Under the pieces are notes generated by a model. That model saw nothing but the letters and a program-made list of their open reading frames with translations. It did not search any database and had not been told where the DNA came from. From contig CM075348.1 of the NCBI GenBank assembly GCA_037693485.1, positions 130,707,609 to 130,771,608 on the forward strand: a stretch of 64,000 nucleotides of DNA, written 5' to 3'. Origin of the DNA: Kitagawia praeruptora. Its lineage: Eukaryota > Streptophyta > Magnoliopsida > Apiales > Apiaceae. The translations under genes were made by a program, and so were the position numbers. Below are positions 23,401 through 33,100 of the stretch, piece after piece (the first letter of the stretch is position 1; each line of letters starts with the position of its first letter).

Positions 23401-24070
23401 AAATACTTCTGGATTAGGTTCAAAAAAAGATTTGAGATTTAGTAACAGTCCAAGAGATCCTTCTGCACTTGTTTCTCTTGGTTCTGGTATTATTCAAGAA
23501 AATCTAGATAAGTTGGAATCAGTTCAGCTAGTTCATCAAAGGAGCTTAGATATTCACTTGCTGTTATACTTTATGATAGATGGATCAGTGTTTAGAGTGA
23601 ATGAAGAAGCAATCAAGTTAAAGTTATTTGAAGAACTTCAGTATGTTCTGCATATATTCAGAGTCAGAAATCGTCAAACACAGCTTATTGCTAATTCTAT
23701 AAGGGGATATATGCAGAAAGCTAAAATTGTTACAGGATCAAAGTCTGCTGAAAAGTATGTTCCTAAGTACAGAGATTGGAATGGCAATCTGATAGAAATG
23801 GAGAAGGGGACTACAAAGTTGAAGACAGATCTTGGAATTACAGTTCTGGATTTTAATGTGAAGTCTGAGGAAGTGAAATATATCAGATTGGGAAATGAAA
23901 TGAGAAGAAACAAAATCTACGATCTCAGAGCTGCTATCTTTCAAACTGATGAGAATGATCCAGATTTAAGAGAGATCAAGGAAGCTATGCAGATTGAACT
24001 TGAAAATGCTGAGAGAAGATTGTTGATTGATTATCTCAGAACAACTCCAGATCTTGAGGAAGTTAGGTAG
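20444..24070 (+). CDS. Copia-1 extra ORF (env-like position), 1208 residues, function unknown
   Basis: A sense frame lies downstream of pol, where Sirevirus/Maximus elements carry an 'env-like' or additional ORF. Residues 1-250 contain a conserved-looking globular part (for example SDSQIATFWTNS, ITPTTVRDALDF and LRKEWSFFFDCI) that resembles the plant transposon-associated domain found in many such ORFs. Residues 270-340 are Pro/Gln-rich with a fourfold repeat of INSE-like words. A Lys/Arg block (KRKIHTAQ... KRRRL, about 340-400) could be a nuclear signal. Residues 660-750 form a heptad-like coiled coil. The C-terminus (about 1030-1208) is again globular. I see no clear signal peptide or strong membrane segment, so an envelope role is not supported by sequence alone. 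It starts at an ATG in good context (TAATGGC). Confidence 0.85.
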   Translation: MATKAFDAAGLVFLPSNYAAPLENENAPEAFHLFQNFLKDSKIGKALTAPSTLSDSQIATFWTNSVYDDGEESGTPTITFTHDESEYIITPTTVRDALDFETHTSYSVVGHDRLRTMLQQIGCSGNLNKLGSLRRPLLRKEWSFFFDCITRAFGKKITNWDALPLDTLQIGHALLYGGNFDFGRLVLMNLGERLSEPTSVYFSRFCQMLFNACVPNLTIAEADVIQPFQVAKRMFSDLTNKDVTKQQIPDMFMPLALQNYVNQPQDSQSTQSSPQPEPQQMPEPLDTIHSHPLPTPEPTPTHQPQPEHINSPPINSEQINSEFINSEPVPTDQPKSKPKRKIHTAQNTKHSKAKQTLPGTVYTRRKKQKANRPSLSPTKESSSEEEEVTAVPQVKRRRLILSESDDEQVLEAPEVVSQQTPTVEVVVNDIPAEVEIPAEDAVIVNAMPVEVNIPAEEDHRDGFSPMNDVLDSFQPILDPISPVVHTEAPGVADPPTVILPEAAASHTELISVTYQIPDKGDEVEQATKDNSQSMPVEATNPNSVAEPVQHEENIEKIEEVVAETVADKAQHSGSLQDAQAVDASVEDEAENSVNSDSFLSAPVQTDNKHTSFDQPCPSHAIEEEHLAKSVANWYKEDCIFPKGRATDFIKQTASQISNPEILSCLKATVVQVKTLDGNFADTKQQIASLKTEIQTREMKMERESKIKAAQLSKVQDTLFARLGKVEENQAILFEKVDSIANSLELITSILIPDDVKKGERVAKSKCKISQTLIKKDDAGDGGANDKSKALNSESLTLRSGKSLKSQSVGINTETQGTSKTKSLELTSNPKTDEELAVKLFMEENVEGVTLEDAKAEEKSLQEKHLKALKSVKLKKREKVVKAAKPVLKSIEIKEKLSGIQEEEEEEDKEKLIRKSSLDAKLKLKGIMNEENKGKMIVTTSVATQVVQTQSKPLPGFSRPKIPVQEQTGVIGDYQHNVACSGKPPGRNTSGLGSKKDLRFSNSPRDPSALVSLGSGIIQENLDKLESVQLVHQRSLDIHLLLYFMIDGSVFRVNEEAIKLKLFEELQYVLHIFRVRNRQTQLIANSIRGYMQKAKIVTGSKSAEKYVPKYRDWNGNLIEMEKGTTKLKTDLGITVLDFNVKSEEVKYIRLGNEMRRNKIYDLRAAIFQTDENDPDLREIKEAMQIELENAERRLLIDYLRTTPDLEEVR

Positions 24071-24193
24071 ATGAAAGTTGTAAGTTTGTTGAGTAATAGT
24101 TTAAACTCTGTTTGTATGTTAAACACTGTAGACTCTGTATTTGTTTTGACATCATCATTTACTGTAAACTTGTGCATTCTTGCTAATGAACAA

Positions 24194-24205
24194 GTTGGGG
24201 GAGAT
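24194..24205 (+). other. Polypurine tract of Copia-1
   Basis: gttgggggagat lies directly before the 3' LTR. The core GGGGGAG also occurs inside pol and the extra ORF. Confidence 0.85.
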
Positions 24206-24711
24206 TGTTAGAAATGATTGATGAGAACAGTGTTTGGAAGCTAAAGTAACAAAACAGAGTTTAGCTGGAAGCAGTCAGAGTTTAGTTAAACACTGACTGG
24301 AAGCGCAACAGAGATTGTTAAACTCTGTAGCGGAAGCGTCTGAGAGTCAACAGTGTTTGAGGAAGACAAATATGGAAGCAATATCTTTGAAGATTGGATA
24401 GCTGTCAAAGAGATTGAGTTGACTTAGAAGACGTGTAGCAATCGTGATTGATATCAATTGTATAGCTTAATTATAGGAGAATCAATTACTGATTGTACGA
24501 AGCTGTATGTTTTATAAATACAGTTAGGTTAACCCTAAAAGGGTATCGAACATTGAGAAATTCATTGATTGTAACCTAAGCAGCTCTCTGTGATATTTTA
24601 TATCACTGAGAGAGGAATTGTTAATTCCAAACAGTTTTTAAGTGTTAAAACTTGTGTTCTTGTTAATTACTCATACAATACTTGATTACATATTGTGTAT
24701 TCGACCTAACA
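24206..24711 (+). repeat. 3' LTR of Copia-1 (506 bp)
   Basis: Same length as the 5' LTR, with about four substitutions visible (for example tagttgtc versus tagctgtc, and cataataat versus catacaat types). It is followed by the target duplication acata. Confidence 0.95.
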
Positions 24712-24716
24712 ACATA

Positions 24717-26816
24717 TCCTTGTTTCCCTTGTTTGCGTATGTTCTGGTGACCTGCCAGTAAAGTAAATTGAAAAATTTAGTTTCCAAAAAATTAAAAATA
24801 AAATTCACCTTATATTTTCGGATAAGCAATAACAATCATTAACTATGGCATGAAATTCATTCACATTTAGGATCCACCAAAAATTATGTAAATTCATAAA
24901 ATTAAGAAAAGACTAAAATTGAAGATCTTTTAAGGGAGTAAGCAGTTGTAAAGTTTATTCTCCAAGTAATATAATTTTGTGACTTGAGGTTATTGAGCAC
25001 CTATGTTAAAGTTGACTATCAAAGTACAGAAATGATTTTGGAGAATATATATAGGTGGTTTTTATAACTACTCTGACAACAACAAAATTGTGGCACAATA
25101 TGTATTCGACACACGAACAAATATATTAATATAAGTATTATTAAGTTGAGAAAAGTTATATGTTTTAATTTGGAACATGCATGTGTGTGTGAATAAGTGT
25201 GTAGGTATTTTTGTTAGTAAGAACATCAAAAGTAGATACATAAAGTGATTAACTCTTACAAAAAAAACAGCATCATTCATAAACATTAACTTTTCTCAAT
25301 CTAATAATTTAAATTAACAAATAAAAATACTTCGTAGATATATAACTACGGTAGTCATACTTAGTTTGAGTAAGGAATAAGGATGCTTATCGGGGTGTGA
25401 TATAATCTCAAAAAAATAGAGAGACTGATTTTTTGCAGTAGATTTGTCTGTTAGTCTCACAACAGACCATAAATAAAATTTACAATGATATAATTTTAAC
25501 TTATTTTAAATTTTCAAGTTAACGCATATATTTCATAAACATCAATTTGATTAGCTTGTAAAAGATGGAAGTGAAAAAGGTTAGAAACGGAGAAAAATAT
25601 GAGACATAAAAAAATATATAATTATTAAATTTTGAAATAATAAATTAATTAAATAAATCTTTAAAATTAATATTTTATTTACACATGTATCACATCAAAT
25701 TTATATATATTTAACTAATTGTACATCTAATTTAATATTATATCTATTACGAACTTACTGAGTAATTGTCTTTACATTCCTGGATTTCATTTAATTAATG
25801 GTAAACCATAAATTAAATTAAGGATAGATATTTAAAATGCTAATAATGAAAAAAATGGTTGGTTCTTATTTTGAAAGATAATTATAAAACGTTTATTTAA
25901 ATATTAGTAAATCTAATTTAATATTAATTTTAATGTGGACTTACAAATTAATTGACTTTACACCCTTGGATTTTTTAACAAATAGGAAACCACAAAATAA
26001 ATTTAAGGTCAAATAATCAAAATGATAATTATAAAAAATGAATGGGCTTGATTTAAAATGTTAATTATATTTAAAATTTGTTCAAAATAAATCACAATTA
26101 ATGGTTTAAGATTGTTTCTGTACCTTTTGTCATTGATTCATGTTGTAAATTCAAGATGTCTTCTGAATGGTTATAGCCGTTCATGATGTACCTTTGAATA
26201 TTAAGTTGGTGAAATAGCAATATATATAATATTAAAGTTATTAGCAATTAAGTTGATGAAGGAAAGAGATTTTTTATTGATGTATCAAAGAAAATAACTA
26301 TTGAATGCATTTTTATTGAATGTGACTTGTGTGTTTTTCTCAAGAATCGACTTTCAAGGGTCTAGAAAAATTCTGCTTCAGAGGAATCGAGAAACTGATC
26401 TTATATGGGCGTTGACCCCTTCCAGAAAGGCCATATAAGAAAAACTATATCATACTTTTAAATGTATGGACAATGATACAATATATATTTTAGTGATCAT
26501 GAAGGTAAGTTATGAATGATAACATTGGTAACCCAACATTGTAAAAAAAAATATTTACCTATAGGAACGCCTAATAATGTAAACAAATCGGTGTAATATA
26601 TGTGGTAAGGATTGATGCCTACAATTCAGTAAGTCGCAGAATTATTGAAGCTGACCACGGAATATTCTAATGGGAAATAACCTTGGGAGGATTTGGAATA
26701 GGGATGATAAAAACCTAAATCGTTTTCAATTATTTTTTTGCTAGAATCGTTTTTCTGTTGATTTTATTGGACAATTAAAACACAAAACATATGATACATA
26801 TATATAATCGAAATAA

Positions 26817-26854
<38 letters not shown>

Positions 26855-28195
26855 AAGTATAGTTTGTCACTTAATTAATAAAAAGATACATACCTTAACC
26901 GAAATTGATATGATTTAAGCTCCTGCTTAAATTGATACAGACACTTTGTTCATCAAAGTTGGCTAGGTCTGATGGAGAATAGGGAATAAACGGTTTAGAT
27001 TTCTTGTAATGATTAAATTGATATAATAATTTTATTTTTCAATTGTTAAGAATTTTATATTTGAGGTATTTTTATTTTAAGTAAATTGATTATTAGTTAA
27101 TCGTTAAAATAAAGATTAATAGTTATTATGTTTAGTGTTTTTTTTATATATAAGCAGTTATTATATTTAGTTAATTGATATTAAAAACAAAAATCTAGTG
27201 TTAATGAGTTTAACTTGAGTTGAGTTTACGTAGAATGTAGATCCAATAGAGAAACATATTACATTAAGTTTAATTGAACTAGATTCTGATTGATACTAAA
27301 ATAATTCACAATCTTAAGATTGTTTAGCTAATACGTGGTAGATTCGGGTATTATAATAAAGGATGTTCAAAAAAAAATTCATAAAGATATGTAAACATAT
27401 GTAATTTACTATTATGTGAATTTATAAAAAATAATATTTACGGTTAGTAGTAATTTTTTAAAATTAAAAACCATGTGATTTACGAATTTATTGAATGATA
27501 TACGCGATTAGTAAATTAGAATAAGCGCGCCATCTCTTGAATAATCTTCGCTTTTATGGTAAATAATAAAAAATTTGTATATGATTGATTGATTGAAAAT
27601 TTAGAAGTGAATTCTGATTGTCTCTAAAATAATTTTTATTTTTGATTGGTAATTTATTCACAAACCAATAATAATACTCTTCTAGAGTATATTTAATAAT
27701 TTAAATAATTAAAATATATGCAGCGTTGGCTTATATTCATTTATTAGTTAATTTTATTAACAAATTATGAATAAATAAAATTTTGAGCTTTTAAAAAAAT
27801 CGAGTATTAGAGTGTATCGAAATTATCCAAATTATTTAAATTTTGATTTCAAATCCGATATTTTTCATATTTCTAGTTGAGTTATATTATAATTATTTAA
27901 AATCGGTTATAATTGTATAATATATATTACGAAAATCAATTTATAATGTATGATAATATGATTGTGATTGACTTTATATTAAAAAAGTGGTTGATTAATG
28001 AATGAGTAGTTATGAAATATAATTTAAAATATATAATAGTATATCTTGACTGATTTCAAATTAAAATAGTGATTTATAAGTATTTTTTTATTAACAAAAA
28101 TATGTATTTATGGATATGTAAATATTAAAAAAAATGTATTTATGGATATGTCTAATAAAATCATTATTGTATTTAAATAAGAAGTGTTAACTAAC
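24717..28195. other. AT-rich intergenic region, no gene seen
   Basis: About 3.5 kb of low-complexity AT-rich DNA without a convincing frame on either strand. It contains a (TA)n run at 26822-26852 and a small hairpin near 26400-26440 (cttatatggg ... ggccatataag). The phrase 'gggtattataataaag' at about 27348 has a near copy at about 40186, on the other side of the Tat element, so this area holds an older repeat. Confidence 0.5.
26822..26852. repeat. (TA)n microsatellite
   Basis: Fifteen or so consecutive TA units. Confidence 0.95.
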
Positions 28196-28200
28196 CATGA

Positions 28201-30071
28201 TGATATGGGCTAAAAGTAAGCCCTAAAGACACATTTAATGTGGCATTAATTAGACCCGGAATGGTCCAAACGTGGGGTCCACCAAGTAGGCCCAAACCCT
28301 ATTTACAATATTAATTTCGTAATTAATATTGGGGGTAATAAACAGCTCAGCAATAAGTGTCAGATAAGAACATTATCCCTACAAAGAGTAGCCTCCAAGG
28401 CATACACTCATACAAGGAAACAGACTCCTACAAGGAAGGGGTCTAGAACTTTCCTCAAGAATAACTTGTCCACCAAGTCACTTAACCCTACCCTAATTCT
28501 GAGGCTTCTCAGCCTATATAAAGGGTCAGACCCCTGATATGTTAAATTATACCTAACCGCAAGCGCACGGTGTCTATTGCTAGTACAGATGGCAAGCGGG
28601 TCGAATCCACAAGGAGACAGGTTCTACTAATTCCTTTTCAGTTATCGCTAATTGTTTCAGGGACAAACGATTATTGGAGAATATTAACTAACTAGCAAAT
28701 TAAACTAAATTAATACTAAGTAAATAGATGATTAACAAATTATTTAAAACCTAGGGCAATCAGGTCCACCATGCTTACACAATTGGCTTTTAAGCTAAAG
28801 CAATCAATGCGATCCTATAACTAGAGTATGTTAATCTCTCTCAAGCATTAACACTCTCGAAACATTCAACACAATTAACCACTTTTAGTAATTCAATCAA
28901 TCAGGTAATTAGAGTCAAGTTAATCTCTTCCAAGCATTAACGCTCTCAGAAATCCAATGATGCTCTCGCACTCAAATTCAATTCTGCTAATCGTATGTGT
29001 GCCTCTAGTAAGTAAATCTCTCGATCCATACCCCTATTTGCATATAATTAATCCATGATATCGGCCGATTACACAAATTAATGATTAAAACATATCAATC
29101 AGAATTAACCATAACCAATCAAACCACTATGAAAATCATGCCAATATTAGTGCAAACATGGCTTCCCTTTAAGCCCTAGAAATAACTACTCGCTAATAAT
29201 TAAACAAGTAAAACAACTAGTAAAACAAGAAAACATAATTAAACTAAGAAGAACAAAGAAAAGATTAAGAGAACAAAACCTTCAAACTTCAATGTTGTCA
29301 CCCAAAAGAAGAGTCATGGTGTTTCTCTACATCTCCCACTAATAATACTAATCTACTCTAAACTATATTATCTGATCTAATATTACCTCCTAATTTTCTT
29401 CACATCATACCCTAGATGTGTTTATATAGGCTCTAAAAGTCTTGCCCAATAAAAGTATTTTAATACTCTAAATCAATTACAAGTAGGATTCCATAACTGA
29501 ATAGGATTCCTTAATTAAAATTCGTCACTTCTTTTTCTCCTCTGTTTCTGGGCTCTTCCAGTTGGATTTTGCTTACTGGATCACCTCTGAATTGTAGAAA
29601 ATTCCACAAGCTTCGCGTGGACAGCTTACGGGCCTCAAACAGACTTCTGGAACTCAAGATATGGCCAAAACAGTGTAGAACAGCCCGTGTAGCCCAATAA
29701 TACGAATTTTCTCCTATTTTATCTCCAAAATAGCTCTTTTTGCTCCAAATCCTTCCAAGTCATGAATTCTTTATTTCCTACAATAAAACAATAGAATCTA
29801 TTAAATAAAAATCCAAATCAATGCAAAACACAATAAATATGAGAATAAAATCATCTAAAATATATATAAAAATATACTCTATCAACCCCTCAACTCAGAA
29901 CTACGTTTTATTGGCTTGATTCTCTTAAAACAGAGATACGTAGGCATTCTGTGAGGACCGTTTAAGTCTCGAACGCAGAAGCAGCCATTAAAGCACGAAG
30001 CTCACGTACCTTAGCATTAAATACATCAAACCCTAGCCGCAATCTAATAACCTAGTTTTTATTCCACAACA
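28201..30071 (+). repeat. 5' LTR of the Tat element, split by a nested solo LTR
   Basis: LTR sequence is 28201-28534 plus 29890-30071. A TATA box (tatataaag) is at about 28515-28523. Downstream lies the 'aactacgtt...ggcttgattc' to 'gatacgtaggca' stem-loop motif also seen in elements A and B. Confidence 0.95.
28535..29884 (+). mobile_element. Solo LTR (1350 bp) inserted in the Tat 5' LTR
   Basis: The insert begins TGATATGTTAAA and ends ACTCTATCA, so it has TG...CA ends, and is flanked by the 5-bp duplication acccc (28530-28534 and 29885-29889). The intact 3' LTR at 39527-40042 gives the empty site directly. No primer site, purine tract or coding frame lies inside, which fits a solo LTR left by LTR-LTR recombination. 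A TATA-like word (ttatatagg) occurs near 29420. The family is not identified. Confidence 0.88.
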
Positions 30072-30073
30072 TT

Positions 30074-30090
30074 TGGCGCCGTCTGTGGGA
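30074..30090 (+). other. Primer-binding site of the Tat element
   Basis: TGGCGCCGTCTGTGGGA lies two bases after the LTR. The form is typical of Tat/Athila-type plant gypsy elements. Confidence 0.85.
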
Positions 30091-30104
30091 AGAAGACATC
30101 AACC

Positions 30105-33100
30105 ATGGTTCAAACACGAAGATCTGCACCAAGCACTACCGAGCCAATCGCTACCGAGGCTCTACCTCTTAGCTCTGCTCCGCCCCTTACTGAACAAGTA
30201 CTTCCGACATCTGAGCAAGTACCTCTGACATCCGGGACTATCGTTCCGTATCAAGTTTCTCAACCCCTTGGGACGACTACCCATATTGAGAGTACGCTAC
30301 CTCCGATCGTCCACACAATTCCAGGGACTAACCCCCGCCAGGTGGGGATTTCCTCCTTGAGTGTAGACCCCAACAACCCTACACGAGGGGTTCAGATCCA
30401 CACTACGGATCTCCCCGTAAGTACCAGTCCAATGTACGGGATGCCTAACTACGGAGCTGGACCAAGTGGTCATGCCCTGTATATTCAAGATCGAGATTAT
30501 CGCGATTTTTCTGGTCCTTATACGGATGAATCATCTTCTGACGATGATTACGAGCGTGATGAAGCTCCAAGGAGGCGACGTGCAAGTAAAGAACCTATGG
30601 GGAGAACTCGAACTACTCATGATGGACTCCCTTCAACAGCTGCTGAGAGGATTAAGGCTTATGAAGCCGAGATCTTAAGATTAAAGGAAGATATGGCCAG
30701 GGAGCAAGCCAGATCAAATCAGACTTTGCCACCTCCCACGTCAGGACCGATTCCTTTCATTGATCTGGAAAGGCCTCCAAGAAGGCAAAGAAGGGCTACC
30801 GTCCCAACTGGAAGGACTACAAGGGTGGAAACCCCTAAAAGCAACCCCAAGGATCTGATGCCACTTGGGGATCCGGATGATCCCACGCCCCCATTCACCG
30901 AGGAGGTGATGAATGCCCACATATCAAGGAAGTTCAAGATGCCGACAATTAAGGCTTACGATGGAACGGGTGATCCCGCAAATCATGTTAGGACGTTCTC
31001 GAACGCACTATTACTACAGCCTGCAAGTGACGCCTTGAAGTGTAGGGCGTTCCCTCAAACCTTGTCGGGCATGGCTCAAAGATGGTATAGCCGACTTCCT
31101 GCAAACTCAATTGGCTCCTTTAAGGAGTTAAGTGCTGCTTTTGTTAGTCAATTTATCAGCGGGAGAGTTCATGAGAAAAGTTCTGCATCCCTCATGTATG
31201 TGGTACAAGGGAAGAATGAGAATCTGAGAGATTATCTTAAGAGATTCACCAAGGAGACATTAAATATTACTGATTTAGAGAACAAGGTGGCCATGGTAGC
31301 CCTGGAGCACGGCACTACTGATCTTTACTTTAAAAGGTCATTGGCAAAGCACCCACCCGAGAATATGGCTGAGCTCCAGTTAAGAGCTGATAAGTATATC
31401 AAGGCCGAGGACAGCACCATGAAGGATGTCGTGATAAACAATGGCAAGGGTAATAATGAAACGAAGAAGCGAAAGCAAGACCAAGAGTATGATGCTAGGG
31501 ACAAATATCCCCGTACTAGCAAAGATTCTGAGTCAACATCAAAGAAGAGTATGGGACCAAGATTTTCTGACTATGCAAGGTTGAATGCTCCTAGGAGCCA
31601 AATCTTGTTAGAGATCGAGAAGGATAAAGACTTCCGATGGCCGAAGCCACTCAGGGGTGACCCCGCAAAGAGAAACAAGGATCAATACTGTAGGTTCCAC
31701 CGAGACGTGGGACATGACACGGATGATTGCAGACAGTTGAAGGACGAGATTGAATTCTTGATCCGTAAAGGAAAGCTGAATAATTTCACAAAGGGTGGAG
31801 ATCATGGAACCCAAAGAGGGGATTATAACAGGAGAAACAATGACAGAAGGGATAATGATCGTGACCGTAACACGCAGCCCCGAGGGCCAGTTATCAACAT
31901 GATCTGGGGAGGCCCGACAGCGGCCGGTACAACTCGAAACTCTCGAAAGGCATACGCAAGAGAAGTAATGCACATTGTGGGAGAGGCCCCGAAGCGTGCT
32001 AAAACTGAGATGGTAATTGGTTTCGATGATTCAGACTTGGAAGGGGTGAAGTTCCCCCATGATGACCCGCTGGTCATAACTCCTGTGATTGGAAATTCAG
32101 AAGTAAAACGAGTCTTGATAGACAATGGAGCTTCTGTAGATATTTTGTTTCATGATGCGTTTGTGAAGATGGGATACAACGACTCTCAGTTGACCCCTGC
32201 AAACATGCCTATATACGGATTTAATGGAGTGGAGTCCAACGTTGAAGGGACTATTCAGTTACCCGTGACTATTGGGCAGGAGCCTAAGGAGGCGACTCAG
32301 ATGCTGAACTTCTTGGTGATTAAGGCAGCCTCAACATACAACGCAATCCTTGGAAGGACTGGACTTCATGCGTTCAAGGCTGTGGCCTCTTCATATCATA
32401 TGAAGGTTAAGTTTCCGACACGGAATGGTGTCGGAGAACAAAAGGGTGATCAGAAGATGGCAAGAAGTTGCTATGCAGCCGCGCTGAGGGCCGATGGAGT
32501 CGGGGGGCAGGTCCTTCTAATTGAAGACATGGATGTCCGTGATGATGAAGAGCATAGAGGGAAGCCAGCAGAGGATTTGATTCCCATACCCCTAGAGCCG
32601 AACGATCCTGAAAAAGTTACTTATGTTGGAGCATCTCTGAAAGAACCCTTGAAGGGCAAGTTGATAGAATTCTTACAAAAGAATAGCGACGTGTTCGCTT
32701 GGACAGCAGCTGATATGCCAGGGATTGACCCCCAACTTATAACCCATAAGTTGAATGTTGATCCCAAGAGGAAGACAATAAAGCAGAAGAAGAGAAACTT
32801 TGCTCCGGAGAGGCAAGAGGCCATTAAGCAAGAAGTGGATAAGCTCTTTGAAGCTGGTTTTATTGAAGAGATTCAGTTTCCCGAATGGTTAGCAAACCCT
32901 GTGATGGTCAAAAAAGCGAATGGGAAGTGGAGGATGTGTATAGACTTCACTGACCTGAACGATGCATGTCCAAAAGATTGTTTTCCCCTTCCAAGGATAG
33001 ATATGTTGATAGATGCCACAGCTGGACATGAGATGTTAAGCTTCATGGATGGATTCAGCGGCTATAATCAGATTAAGATGCACAAAGATGACATCCCTAA

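Larger units (their letters stand above)
12275..24711 (+). mobile_element. Copia-1: complete Ty1/copia element of Sirevirus/Maximus type (12.4 kb)
   Basis: Two 506-bp LTRs (TG...CA) are flanked by the 5-bp target duplication acata (12270-12274 and 24712-24716). The order is 5' LTR, primer site, gag, pol (protease-integrase-RT-RNase H, the copia order), a 2-kb spacer, a 1208-residue extra ORF, purine tract, 3' LTR. The length, the large gag and the sense ORF after pol fit the Sirevirus/Maximus lineage. The LTRs show about four differences in 506 bp, so the insertion is recent. All three frames are open, so the element could be autonomous, apart from the unresolved gag-pol junction. Confidence 0.95.

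Noticed and set aside
26400..26440. Small hairpin that could be a small RNA gene
   Set aside because: A 10-bp stem in AT-rich DNA without promoter motifs or box C/D or H/ACA signals is not enough.
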